14,463 nucleotides of DNA, taken from assembly GCA_003242675.1 (NCBI GenBank), contig QGVE01000063.1:1-14463 (forward strand), read 5' to 3'. Below the pieces are notes generated by a model. The model worked only from the letters and a program-made list of their open reading frames with translations. It was not told the DNA's origin and searched no databases. The translations under genes were made by a program, and so were the position numbers. This DNA is from Bacillota bacterium. GTDB lineage: Bacteria; Bacillota_E; Symbiobacteriia; Symbiobacteriales; Symbiobacteriaceae. Below are positions 1-6,598 of the stretch, in pieces (within the stretch, counting starts at the first letter, position 1; each line of letters begins with the position of its first letter).

Positions 1-2
1 CC

Positions 3-83
3 TCCCAGGTGCTGCTCCGCCGGCTTCAGGAGTGCCTGGCGGAGGCCCGGGAGCGCGCCGCCGGCCCGGACCCGCCGGGCTAG
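3..83 (+). CDS. C-terminal end of a truncated reading frame, probable linker helix before a GGDEF-like domain
   Basis: The window opens inside an open frame that ends at TAG 81-83. The 26 visible residues are helical and charged (QVLLRRLQECLAEARERA) and end in GPDPPG. This resembles the coiled linker plus Asp-Pro that usually leads into a GGDEF domain (consensus DPLTGL). The frame downstream of the TAG is the same frame and continues with a GGDEF-like fold, so this fragment and the 141-446 frame were probably one protein. The 5' end is outside the window, so the upstream sensor or transmembrane part cannot be seen. Alternatively it is simply the natural end of an unrelated gene. Confidence 0.5.
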   Translation, partial: SQVLLRRLQECLAEARERAAGPDPPG

Positions 84-140
84 ACCCTGAGCGAGTACCT
101 GCGGCGGGAGTTCCGGCGGGCCGCGCTCGGCGGGTTCCCG

Positions 141-446
141 GTGACCCTGATGATCGTCCGGCTGTCGGACGGCCTCCCCGAGCACCGGGTGCCGGGCTTC
201 GTCGAGGCGGCCGCGCGCAGCCTGCGCGAGTACGACCTGGCCCTCCGCATCGGGCCCCGTCTGGTGGCGCTGGTCCTGGCCGAGACGGGGGCCTCGGGCG
301 GCGAGGCGGTGCGGCGCCGGCTCGAGGCGGCCTACCCCGTGTCGTTCTCCACCGGCGTCGCGGTCTATCCCGACGAGACCACCGATCCCGATGAGCTGAT
401 CCGGCTGGCCCGCGAGCGGGCGGAGTCGGTGCTGAAGGCGGTGTGA
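141..446 (+). pseudogene. Degenerate GGDEF-like domain, cut from its upstream part by an in-frame TAG
   Basis: The frame after the TAG at 81-83 reads LSEYLRREFRRAALGG, then VTLMIVRLSD (the first GGDEF beta strand), a helix, RIGPRLVALVL where an active enzyme has R-GGDEF, and ends VSFSTGVAVYP...DELIRLARERAESVLKA. That ending matches the usual GGDEF C-terminus (SiGvA.yp...eLl..AD.AlY.AK). The signature GGDEF is replaced by GPRLV, so neither catalysis nor a product-binding RxxD site is expected. The first possible start here is GTG 141, with only a weak GGCGGG upstream; starting there loses the domain's first helix. I read it as a remnant or a partner-binding domain of a longer protein interrupted by a stop. 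A genuine 101-residue protein cannot be excluded. Confidence 0.5.
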
Positions 447-449
447 GGG

Positions 450-478
450 ACCGGATCCGGCGAGCCGGCCGGGTTTTT
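450..478 (+). terminator. Rho-independent terminator after the GGDEF-like frame
   Basis: ACCGG 450-454 and CCGG 457-460 fold back on CCGG 465-468 and CCGGGT 469-474 across a CGAG tetraloop, with AT bulged out. Five T residues follow at 474-478. It lies three bases after the stop codon at 446. Confidence 0.6.
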
Positions 479-553
479 CGGGGAACCCCTGCGGGGCGGC
501 GGATCGTCTAACCTGTGGTTTGCGAATCCGATACCTGGCAGGAAGGTGAGCAG

Positions 554-1357
554 ATGCCCTTTTCGACGCAGCAAGTCCGCCTGACCCTGCTGGCCCTGCT
601 GTCCGCCGCGCTGGTGGCCGGATGCACGGTGGACGCCCGGGTGCCGGCCCCGGATCCGGCCGATGGTCCGGCCGTGGAATCGCCGGCCGCCGTCGAGCCC
701 GAGCCCGAACCGGAGCCCGAGCCGGCCACCGGCAAGACCGGCGGGGCGGAGCCGTCCGGCGAGGACGAGGTGCAGCTGGTGGCAGATCCGACGGCCATCG
801 ATGTGCTGGTCAACAAGCGGTACGCGCTCCCGCCGGACTACGTGCCGCCGGATCTCGTGGAGCCCAACGTGCGCTTCATCTTCGACGAGTGGCACGAACG
901 CCGGCTGATGCGGGCCGAGGCCGCCGCCGCCCTGGAGGAGATGTTCGCCGCGGCCGAAGAGGACGGCATCTACCTGGCCGGCGTTTCGGGCTACCGCTCG
1001 TACGAATACCAGGAGATGCTCTACACCAGCTACGTGAGCACCGACGGGCCTGAGCTGGCTGACCGGTACAGCGCCCGCCCGGGCCACAGCGAACACCAGA
1101 CCGGGCTGGCGATGGACGTCTCGGGCAGCACCGGCGAGTGCGCCGCGGAGGAGTGCTTCGCCGGCACCCCCGAGGCCGAGTGGCTGGCCGCCCACGCCCA
1201 CGAGTTCGGGTTCATCATCCGCTACCCCGAGGGCAAGGAGCACATCACCGGGTACATGTACGAGCCCTGGCACGTGCGCTACCTGGGCAAGGATCTCGCC
1301 CGCGCCGTGTACGAGTCCGGCCTGACCTACGAGGAATACGTGCAGCGGCACCGCTGA
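554..1357 (+). CDS. D-alanyl-D-alanine carboxypeptidase lipoprotein, VanY/DacB (M15B) family
   Basis: This is a predicted zinc D,D-carboxypeptidase that trims the terminal D-Ala from peptidoglycan stem peptides at the outer face of the membrane. ATG 554 (267 aa) is chosen because GGAAGGTG at 541-548 sits just upstream; a GTG at 515 in the same frame lacks such a site. Residues 1-24 form a lipoprotein signal with lipobox LVAGC, so Cys24 should be lipidated. A flexible linker with five Glu-Pro repeats (48-57) follows. The catalytic domain shows SGYRSYEYQ, then SEHQTGLAMD with zinc ligands His181 and Asp188, and EPWHVRYLG with catalytic Glu237 and ligand His240. All M15B motifs are intact. It stands alone between two terminators. 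Family assignment is firm; the physiological role (wall maturation, spore cortex or glycopeptide tolerance) is not visible. Confidence 0.9.
   Translation: MPFSTQQVRLTLLALLSAALVAGCTVDARVPAPDPADGPAVESPAAVEPEPEPEPEPATGKTGGAEPSGEDEVQLVADPTAIDVLVNKRYALPPDYVPPDLVEPNVRFIFDEWHERRLMRAEAAAALEEMFAAAEEDGIYLAGVSGYRSYEYQEMLYTSYVSTDGPELADRYSARPGHSEHQTGLAMDVSGSTGECAAEECFAGTPEAEWLAAHAHEFGFIIRYPEGKEHITGYMYEPWHVRYLGKDLARAVYESGLTYEEYVQRHR
695..724 (+). repeat. Five tandem Glu-Pro codon pairs (GAGCCC-type hexamer repeat)
   Basis: A short hexameric repeat inside the D,D-carboxypeptidase gene encodes (EP)x5 between the lipidated Cys and the catalytic domain. It probably acts as a stiff spacer holding the enzyme off the membrane. 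Such repeats can vary in length between strains. Confidence 0.7.
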
Positions 1358-1371
1358 CGCGTCCCCTTCGC

Positions 1372-1410
1372 GCGCCCACCGCCGCGCCGACCCGGCGCGG
1401 CGGTGGGCGC
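1372..1410 (+). terminator. Perfect 17-bp GC hairpin, probable terminator of the D,D-carboxypeptidase gene
   Basis: The arm GCGCCCACCGCCGCGCC (1372-1388) is exactly complementary to 1394-1410 across the loop GACCC. It begins 14 bases after the stop codon. Only TTCGTT follows, so the U-tract is poor; the strength of the stem and the position still argue for termination or 3'-end protection. Confidence 0.65.
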
Positions 1411-1482
1411 TTCGTTGGCTGGCAGTTGTTGGCCGAACATCCTGGTAATTGTTGGACAAGGCAGGAGTTGTCTAAGCGTGCA

Positions 1483-1512
1483 TTGAACATATCTGCCACC
1501 ACAATTGATACT
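1483..1512 (+). promoter_or_regulatory. Candidate sigma-A promoter for the M23 peptidase gene
   Basis: TTGAAC (1483-1488) and GATACT (1507-1512) are 18 bases apart, each matching 4 of 6 consensus bases. They lie in a clearly AT-richer stretch (about 1411-1515) upstream of the gene. The stretch also holds two TTGTTGG copies (1426-1432, 1449-1455). The leader would be about 90 bases. Confidence 0.35.
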
Positions 1513-1611
1513 TGCAGGGGACAGTGGGTCAGCCTGGCAGACCGCGCCTGGCCGATCGTGCCCGCGGCCGGAGTCCGGACCGACCCACCCGGAGACGGAG
1601 GCGGATCGACG

Positions 1612-2559
1612 ATGCAGCGTTTCGGAAAACAGCGGCTCCTCGCGGTCCTGGCGCTCTCGGCCCTCCTGAGCGCCGTGCCCGCACCGACCCTGGCCTCGAC
1701 CTACAAGGTGGTCAGCAACGGCGTGGTGCTGTCCACGGCCCAGCCCGAGATGGTGGACGGCCAGCTGATGACGGCCGTGCGCCCCTTTGCCGAGAGCCTG
1801 GGATACAAGGTGAGCTACGACAGCACGAGCAAGATGATCACGGTCTACAAGCCCGGCTACTGGCTGACGATGTGGATCGGGACGCACGTCGCCTTCCAGA
1901 ACGACCGGCCGGTGTGGCCCCCGGTGAAGCCGTACCTCAAGAACGGCCAGGCGATGGTGCCGGCATGGTGGCTGGCCGTGCGGCTTGGGGCCGACGTCGC
2001 CTACAGCAACGCCACGCTCACCGTGAGCAACGGCTACCGGCCCGCGCAGCCGGCGCCCGGCGTGAACCCGAACCCCCGTCCCGACTCGCCCTTTGCCGAT
2101 CCCACCTACGTGTTCCCGTTCCCGAAGGGCGCGACCTACTCCCCCTACACCGACACGATGGGCGCCGCGCGCCAGTGGAACGGCGAGTCCTGGGGCCATG
2201 AGGGCACGGACATCCCGGCCCCCAAGGGCACGCCGATCGTGGCGGTGGCCTCCGGCACCATCATCCGCTACGGCTGGAACACCCTGGGCGGGTACCGGCT
2301 GACGATCGAGCTGGACGACCACCCCGGCTACAGGTTCTATTACGCCCACCTGAGCGGGTACGCCCCGGGCCTGAAGCTCGGGTCGCACGTGGAGAAGGGG
2401 CAGCTCTTGGGGTACGTCGGCTCCACCGGCGAGGGGCCCGAGGGCACCTCCGGCAGGTTCATCGACCACCTGCACTTCGGGATCTACGACCCCAACTGGA
2501 ACGCCATCAACCCCTACCCGCTGCTGAAGTACTGGGAGGGGAACAAGGCCGAGCTGTGA
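1612..2559 (+). CDS. Exported M23 (LytM/lysostaphin-like) metallopeptidase with N-terminal copper-amine-oxidase-like domain
   Basis: A predicted secreted zinc endopeptidase acting on peptidoglycan cross-bridges or stem peptides (315 aa). ATG 1612 follows GGAGG at 1597-1601. Residues 1-29 are a classical signal peptide ending near TLAS. Residues about 30-145 resemble the Cu_amine_oxidN repeat found in many Clostridia (V..G..L......MV.GQLMTAVRPFAESLGYKVSYD), a wall-associated module here without a copper site. A Pro-rich linker follows, then the M23 domain with HEGTD (His196, Asp200), YAHLSGY and HLHFGI (His286, His288). The zinc ligands and catalytic His are therefore all present. The gene is monocistronic, with its own candidate promoter and a strong terminator. 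The substrate bond cannot be told from sequence. Confidence 0.9.
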   Translation: MQRFGKQRLLAVLALSALLSAVPAPTLASTYKVVSNGVVLSTAQPEMVDGQLMTAVRPFAESLGYKVSYDSTSKMITVYKPGYWLTMWIGTHVAFQNDRPVWPPVKPYLKNGQAMVPAWWLAVRLGADVAYSNATLTVSNGYRPAQPAPGVNPNPRPDSPFADPTYVFPFPKGATYSPYTDTMGAARQWNGESWGHEGTDIPAPKGTPIVAVASGTIIRYGWNTLGGYRLTIELDDHPGYRFYYAHLSGYAPGLKLGSHVEKGQLLGYVGSTGEGPEGTSGRFIDHLHFGIYDPNWNAINPYPLLKYWEGNKAEL

Positions 2560-2594
2560 GTCCTGCGCCCGCCCGTTGGTCTGCCGTGAGGAAA

Positions 2595-2634
2595 ACCGTG
2601 GTCCGGTGCACCGCGCCGGACCGCGGTCTTTTTT
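2595..2634 (+). terminator. Strong Rho-independent terminator after the M23 gene
   Basis: ACCGTGGTCCGG (2595-2606) pairs with CCGGACCGCGGT (2616-2627), with one G-U pair and a 9-base loop, then C and six T residues. A second hairpin without a U-tract follows (GCGAGCC 2639-2645 with GGCTCGC 2653-2659). Confidence 0.9.
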
Positions 2635-2736
2635 CCGCGCGAGCCCGCCGCCGGCTCGCCGGTCTCTTGCCCCGGATCCGGTAGGAGAACGGCGGCTTCC
2701 CTGCGAAATGGTTCGGGAGATCAGGAGGTGAGCCCC

Positions 2737-3207
2737 ATGATGCTGGTGAGCGCCTGCCTGGCGGGCTGCCGCTGCCGCTACGACCAGGGATCCAGGCCCT
2801 ACGGCCCGGTCATCGCCCTGGTTCGGGAGGGCAAGGCGCTGCCCGTCTGCCCCGAGCAGATGGGGGGGCTGCCGACGCCGCGGCCGCCCGCGGAGATCGT
2901 GGGCGGGGACGGCGACGACGTGCTGGAGGGCCGCGCCCGGGTGGTGAGCGCGGCCGGGGAGGACGTGACGGCGCAGTTCCTGGCCGGCGCCAGGGAGGCG
3001 CTGCGGCTGGCCGGGGCCGTGGGGGCGAAGGCGGCGATCCTGAAGGAGCGCAGCCCCTCCTGCGGCAGCGGCGCGATCTACGACGGCACCTTCCGCGGTG
3101 CGGTCCGCGCCGGGCAGGGGGTGACCGCCGCCCTGCTCCGGCGGCACGGCGTTCAGGTTTTCTCCGAGGAGAACTGGCAGGCAGGGACAGGAAATGGCGC
3201 ACGCTGA
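2737..3207 (+). CDS. DUF523 family protein (YbbK-like)
   Basis: A small cytoplasmic protein of 156 aa, the usual length for DUF523. Visible family motifs are VSACLAGCRCRYD at the N-terminus, PVCPEQMGGLPTPR, GEDVTAQF, and LKERSPSCGSGAIYDGTF, followed by QGVTAALLRRHGVQVFSEE. The conserved cysteines (ACLAGC, CPEQ, SCGS) suggest a metal- or thiol-dependent role, but the family's function is not established and I assign none. ATG 2737 fits AGGAGG at 2723-2728; a GTG at 2728 would overlap its own ribosome site. It is the first gene of the M42 operon: the following peptidase starts either 46 bases downstream (TTG 3254) or inside this gene's end (ATG 3194). Confidence 0.85.
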   Translation: MMLVSACLAGCRCRYDQGSRPYGPVIALVREGKALPVCPEQMGGLPTPRPPAEIVGGDGDDVLEGRARVVSAAGEDVTAQFLAGAREALRLAGAVGAKAAILKERSPSCGSGAIYDGTFRGAVRAGQGVTAALLRRHGVQVFSEENWQAGTGNGAR

Positions 3208-3253
3208 TGGCGAATTTCTCAGGGCAACACGGGAAAGAAGGGGCGACCGCGCA

Positions 3254-4309
3254 TTGGACATCACCCAACACCTGGCAGAGCTGACCCGGCTGAGCAGCAT
3301 CACCGGGCATGAGCGGGCGGTGGCGGAGTACCTGCTGGAGGCCTGGGCCCCGCTGGTGGACGAGGCCCACCTCGACCGCCTCGGCAACTACGTCGGGCTG
3401 AAGCGGGGCGAGGGGGCCGAGCCGCGCCCGCGCGTGATGGCCGCGGCTCACCTGGACTCCATCGGCGGCGTGGTGACCGCGATCGAGCCCGGCGGCTTCA
3501 TCCGGTTCTCCCCTGTGGGCGGGGTGGACCGGCGTCTCCTGATGGCCCAGGAGATGGAGGTCCACGGCCGCCGGGTCATCCCCGGCGTGGTGGGCTCGAA
3601 GCCTCCGCACATGACCAGCCCCGAGGAGCGAAAGAAGCTGGTCCCGGTGGAGGAGCTCTACATCGACACCGGCCTTCCGGAGGAAGAGGTGCGGGAGCTC
3701 GTCCAGATCGGCGACCCGGTGCTCTTCCGGTACCAGTTCCGGGTTCTGCAGAACGGGCGCGTCTCCAGCCGCTACCTGGACAACCGGGCCAGTCAGGCCG
3801 CCCTGATGGTGGCCCTCCAGGAGCTGCAGGGGCTGCGCCACACCGCCGACTTCTACGCCGTGGGCACGGTGGGCGAGGAGTTCGGGGGCTACCCCGGCGC
3901 GATGGCGGCCGCGTTCGCCATCCAGCCGGACATCGCCATCGCCGTCGACGTCACCTTCGGCCGCCACCCCGGCGCCGAGAAGGACGCCTTCCCCCTGGGC
4001 GGGGGGCCCACCATCGGGGTAGGGCCCAACTGCACGCCCCGGCTGGCGAAGCTGATGCGGAAGGTGGCGGAGGAGGTCGGCATCGACTACCAGATCGAGG
4101 TCATGGCCGGTCCCTCGGGCACCGACGCCTGGGGCATGCAGGTGGTGCGCGGCGGGGTGGCCACCGGCGTCCTCTCGATCCCACTCCGGTACATGCACAC
4201 GCCGGTGGAGCTGGTGGACCTGGCCGACATCCGGCAGGCCGGCCGGCTGCTGGCGCACGTCGTGGCGCGCATTGATCAGGCATTTGTGGAGGAGTTGCGA
4301 TGCTTCTAG
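3254..4309 (+). CDS. M42 family metallo-aminopeptidase, paralogue 1 (active-site residues complete)
   Basis: A predicted cytoplasmic di-metal aminopeptidase of the M42 (TET/FrvX/YsdC-like) family, which digests short peptides inside hollow tetrahedral dodecamers. All six functional residues can be placed: His66 (AAHLD), Asp176 (LDNR), the base-ligand pair Glu208-Glu209 (VGEEFGG), Asp232 (AVDVT) and His315 (MHTPVEL). TTG 3254 is preferred because its product (351 aa) starts as family members do and AAGAAGGGG precedes it. ATG 3194 would add 20 residues with no family resemblance and overlap the DUF523 gene by 14 bases. The 3' end overlaps the next M42 gene by 10 bases, implying translational coupling. 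Substrate preference cannot be read from sequence. Confidence 0.88.
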   Translation: MDITQHLAELTRLSSITGHERAVAEYLLEAWAPLVDEAHLDRLGNYVGLKRGEGAEPRPRVMAAAHLDSIGGVVTAIEPGGFIRFSPVGGVDRRLLMAQEMEVHGRRVIPGVVGSKPPHMTSPEERKKLVPVEELYIDTGLPEEEVRELVQIGDPVLFRYQFRVLQNGRVSSRYLDNRASQAALMVALQELQGLRHTADFYAVGTVGEEFGGYPGAMAAAFAIQPDIAIAVDVTFGRHPGAEKDAFPLGGGPTIGVGPNCTPRLAKLMRKVAEEVGIDYQIEVMAGPSGTDAWGMQVVRGGVATGVLSIPLRYMHTPVELVDLADIRQAGRLLAHVVARIDQAFVEELRCF

Positions 4310-5328
4310 AGCGGCTGTCCAACGCCTGCGGGGTGTCCGGGGACGAGGGACAGGTGCGCGCCCTCCTGAAGGAGATCCTGGCCCCGCGGGTCGACGAGAT
4401 GTGGTCAGACCCCATGGGCAACCTGATCGTCCGCAAGGGATCGGGGCCCGTGCGGGTGATGCTGGACGCCCACATGGACGAGGTGGGCTTCCTGGTGGGC
4501 GAGATCACCGACGAGGGGTACCTTTCCCTGCGCAAGGTGGGCGGCCTGGACGACCGGGTGCTGCCCGGCCGGCAGGTGTGGGTGGGCCACCGGCGGATCC
4601 CGGGCGTGATCGGCGTCAAGGCCTGGCACCGCTGCAGCGACGAGGAGCGGAGGCGTGTCGTCCCGTTTGAGGAGATGTACGTCGACCTGGGCTGCCGCTC
4701 CCGGGCGGAGGTGGAGGCCCTGGGCGTCGAACTCGGCGACCCGGTCTACTTCGCCACCGAGTTCGAGCTGCTGGGCGAGCGGGTGGCCAAGGGAAAGGCC
4801 CTGGACGACCGGGTGGGCTGCACCGTGCTCGCCCGGGTGCTGCTGGAGTACGACTTCCCCGGCATCACCCTCCTGGGGGCCTTCACCGTCCAGGAGGAGG
4901 TGGGGCTCCGGGGCGCGAGGGTCGCGGCGTACCACCTGAACCCGGACGTCGCCCTGGCCCTGGAGGGGACCGGCTCGGCCAATGTGGCCGGCGTGGACCC
5001 CTTCGACAGCATCACGAACATGGGGGAGGGGCCGGTGATCTCGCTGATGGACGCGGCCGGCATCCCCCACAAGCGGGTCCAGGAGGAGCTGATCCGCCTG
5101 GCCCGCAAGTACGGCATCCGGCACCAGTTCCGGCGGCTGACGTCGGGCGGAACCGACGCCGGCGCCATCGCCCGGGCGCGGGAGGGCGTCCCCGCCTGCA
5201 CCATCTCGGTGCCCTGCCGCTACATCCACACCAACGCCGCCCTGTGCCACCTCGACGACGTCGACGGCGCGGTGCAGCTGGTCCGGCGGTTCCTGGAAAG
5301 CGTCGAGAAGGGGGAGTTCCGCCCATGA
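4300..5328 (+). CDS. M42 family metallo-aminopeptidase, paralogue 2
   Basis: The second member of the triplet (342 aa), starting at ATG 4300 after GGAGG (4289-4293). Family residues visible: His58 (DAHMDEVG), Asp169 (LDDRVG), Glu199-Glu200 (QEEVGLRGA), then Glu222 (ALEGTG) where paralogue 1 has Asp, and His310 (YIHTNAAL). Glu at the fourth ligand occurs in a subset of M42 enzymes, so activity is expected. The usual PxE after the last His is replaced by NAA. The dimer and dodecamer core segments (VGGLDDRVLPGRQVWV, IPGVIGVKAWH) are retained. It overlaps both neighbours (10 bases upstream, 4 bases ATGA downstream), so the three paralogues should be made together in similar amounts. Confidence 0.88.
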   Translation: MLLERLSNACGVSGDEGQVRALLKEILAPRVDEMWSDPMGNLIVRKGSGPVRVMLDAHMDEVGFLVGEITDEGYLSLRKVGGLDDRVLPGRQVWVGHRRIPGVIGVKAWHRCSDEERRRVVPFEEMYVDLGCRSRAEVEALGVELGDPVYFATEFELLGERVAKGKALDDRVGCTVLARVLLEYDFPGITLLGAFTVQEEVGLRGARVAAYHLNPDVALALEGTGSANVAGVDPFDSITNMGEGPVISLMDAAGIPHKRVQEELIRLARKYGIRHQFRRLTSGGTDAGAIARAREGVPACTISVPCRYIHTNAALCHLDDVDGAVQLVRRFLESVEKGEFRP

Positions 5329-6332
5329 GCGAGAAGCTGCGGGAGCGCGTGCGGGAGCTGGCCCCGCTCTGGGGCCCGTCCGGCCGGGAGCAGCGGGTGT
5401 GCGACGCCATCAAGGCCCAGATCGCGCCCTTCGTGAGCGAGGTGCGCACGGACGGGTTCGGCAACCTGCTGGCCGTGCGGAAGGGGAAGGAGGACGGCCG
5501 CCGGGTGCTGCTCGCCGCCCACATGGACACGCCGGGGGCGATCGCCCTCAACGTCAGCGACAAGGGGCTGATCTACCTCGCCCCGGTGGGTGGGCTGAAG
5601 GTCCACTGCGCGGTGGGGAAGCGGGTCGTGTGGGGCAGCGGCGCCGCCGGCGTGCTGCAGCATGAGCATGTGGACGACCCGAAGGAGCTGAGCTTCAAGA
5701 AGCTCTTCTGCGACATCGGGGCCCGCTCGAAGGAGGAGGCCCTGGAGCGGGTGCCCCTGGGCGACATGTGCACCCTGGCCGGGACGGTCGAGGCGTGGGG
5801 CGACCTGCTGGTCGGACCCGGCCTGGACAACCGGCTGGGCTGCGCGGTGCTGCTGGAGGTGGCGGAGCGGCTCGGGGACACCCCGCACACGGTGGTGTTT
5901 GCCTTCACCTCCCAGGGGGAGGTGGCCCCGCGCGGGGCGTCGGTGGCCGCGTTCGGCGCCGAACCCGACCTGGCGATCCTGGTGGATTCGGCCGTGAGCG
6001 GCGACCAGCCCGGCGTGCGGCAGCTCACCACCCGCCTGGGCGGGGGCCCCGCCCTGCGGCTGAAGGACTCGGGCTTCGTCGCCCACCGCGGCCTGGCCGA
6101 GCGGATCGCCGCGGCAGCGGGCGCCGCGGGGATCGGGCTGCAGCGCTGCGTGAGCCCCACCGGCAGCGAGGGCTGGACGGTCGCGTCCGTCGGTCCCGGA
6201 GTGCCGACGGCGGTGATCGACATCCCCGTGCGGTACCCGGGCACCGGCGCCGAGATGGCCGACATCCGGGACGCCCGGGGCGCCGTCGAGCTGCTGCTCG
6301 GGCTGCTCGGCGGGCCGCTCACCTGGGAATAG
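5325..6332 (+). CDS. M42 family paralogue 3, probable catalytically inactive subunit
   Basis: The third tandem M42 protein (335 aa). ATG 5325 overlaps the previous stop as ATGA, with GGGGGAG upstream. The fold markers are kept: His66 and Asp68 (AAHMDTPG), LAPVGGLK, Asp168 (LDNRLG), Glu199, Asp221 ([12 protein letters not shown]) and the TGSEG loop. Two key positions are changed. The EE pair is QGEV, so the general-base Glu is Gly198. The last His ligand (RYxHTPxE in paralogue 1) is RYPGTGAE, giving Gly306. With base and one metal ligand missing, normal aminopeptidase chemistry is not expected. The frame is intact and operonic, so a structural or regulatory role in a mixed M42 particle is more likely than decay. 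Different chemistry remains possible. Confidence 0.85.
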   Translation: MSEKLRERVRELAPLWGPSGREQRVCDAIKAQIAPFVSEVRTDGFGNLLAVRKGKEDGRRVLLAAHMDTPGAIALNVSDKGLIYLAPVGGLKVHCAVGKRVVWGSGAAGVLQHEHVDDPKELSFKKLFCDIGARSKEEALERVPLGDMCTLAGTVEAWGDLLVGPGLDNRLGCAVLLEVAERLGDTPHTVVFAFTSQGEVAPRGASVAAFGAEPDLAILVDSAVSGDQPGVRQLTTRLGGGPALRLKDSGFVAHRGLAERIAAAAGAAGIGLQRCVSPTGSEGWTVASVGPGVPTAVIDIPVRYPGTGAEMADIRDARGAVELLLGLLGGPLTWE

Positions 6333-6341
6333 AAAGATCAT

Positions 6342-6374
6342 CCGGCACCCGGCGGGTTGACCGCCGGGTGCCGG
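6342..6374 (+). terminator. Perfect 14-bp hairpin closing the M42 operon
   Basis: CCGGCACCCGGCGG (6342-6355) is fully complementary to 6361-6374 with loop GTTGA. It lies 9 bases after the stop codon. No U-tract follows (a GC-only alternating run does), so it may terminate weakly or protect the mRNA end. Confidence 0.6.
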
Positions 6375-6431
6375 CGCGCGGGCGCGCGCTCCCTTTGGCG
6401 CGTAGGGGGCATGGCGCTCTCGGTTCATTTT

Positions 6432-6441
6432 GGACTAGTCC
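6432..6441. promoter_or_regulatory. Palindrome GGACTAGTCC just upstream of the MCP promoter
   Basis: A perfect 10-bp dyad ends three bases before the -35 hexamer of the chemotaxis-receptor promoter, in an AT-richer non-coding region. The position suits a regulator site, but one 10-mer palindrome is weak evidence. Confidence 0.25.
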
Positions 6442-6443
6442 TC

Positions 6444-6473
6444 TTGACCAAATGGCCTACCTGCGACTACGAT
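6444..6473 (+). promoter_or_regulatory. Candidate sigma-A promoter of the MCP gene
   Basis: TTGACC (6444-6449, 5 of 6) and TACGAT (6468-6473, 4 of 6) are separated by 18 bases in an AT-rich intergenic region (about 6420-6540). The leader would be about 120 bases. No convincing sigma-D (flagellar) promoter was seen. Confidence 0.5.
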
Positions 6474-6598
6474 CTATTCTGTATACCCCTAACCATTTAC
6501 TGCCTTCACTTGTTACATCCCTTACCAATCGTGAACGGCGAGGCGGAAAGCGGTCGCCGGCCCTTTGTTCCGTCAGTACACCCATGGGAGGAGCCTCT

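Noticed and set aside
81..83. TAG as a recoded (pyrrolysine) codon in the GGDEF-like frame
   Set aside because: No recoding element or matching family is visible; a nonsense mutation or gene boundary is the simpler reading.
1426..1455. Two TTGTTGG copies upstream of the M23 gene as an operator pair
   Set aside because: Seven-base repeats 23 bases apart without a dyad or conservation data are too weak to call.
3194..3253. ATG 3194 as start of M42 paralogue 1
   Set aside because: It adds 20 residues unlike the family and has a poorer ribosome site; TTG 3254 gives the expected N-terminus. It remains possible, so it is mentioned in the entry.
1327..3387. Very long open frame on the minus strand (686 codons) across the M23, DUF523 and M42 genes
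   Set aside because: It is a shadow frame of GC-rich coding DNA: low-complexity Arg/Gly/Ala/Pro translation with no recognisable domain, opposite three well-supported genes.
5244..5324. N-terminal extension of M42 paralogue 3 upstream of ATG 5325
   Set aside because: The extension translates as Pro/Arg low complexity inside the end of paralogue 2; the ATGA overlap and GGGGGAG site support 5325.
6375..6392. Alternating GC run after the M42 operon as Z-DNA or a structured RNA
   Set aside because: Short alternating GC runs are common at this base composition and nothing supports a function.
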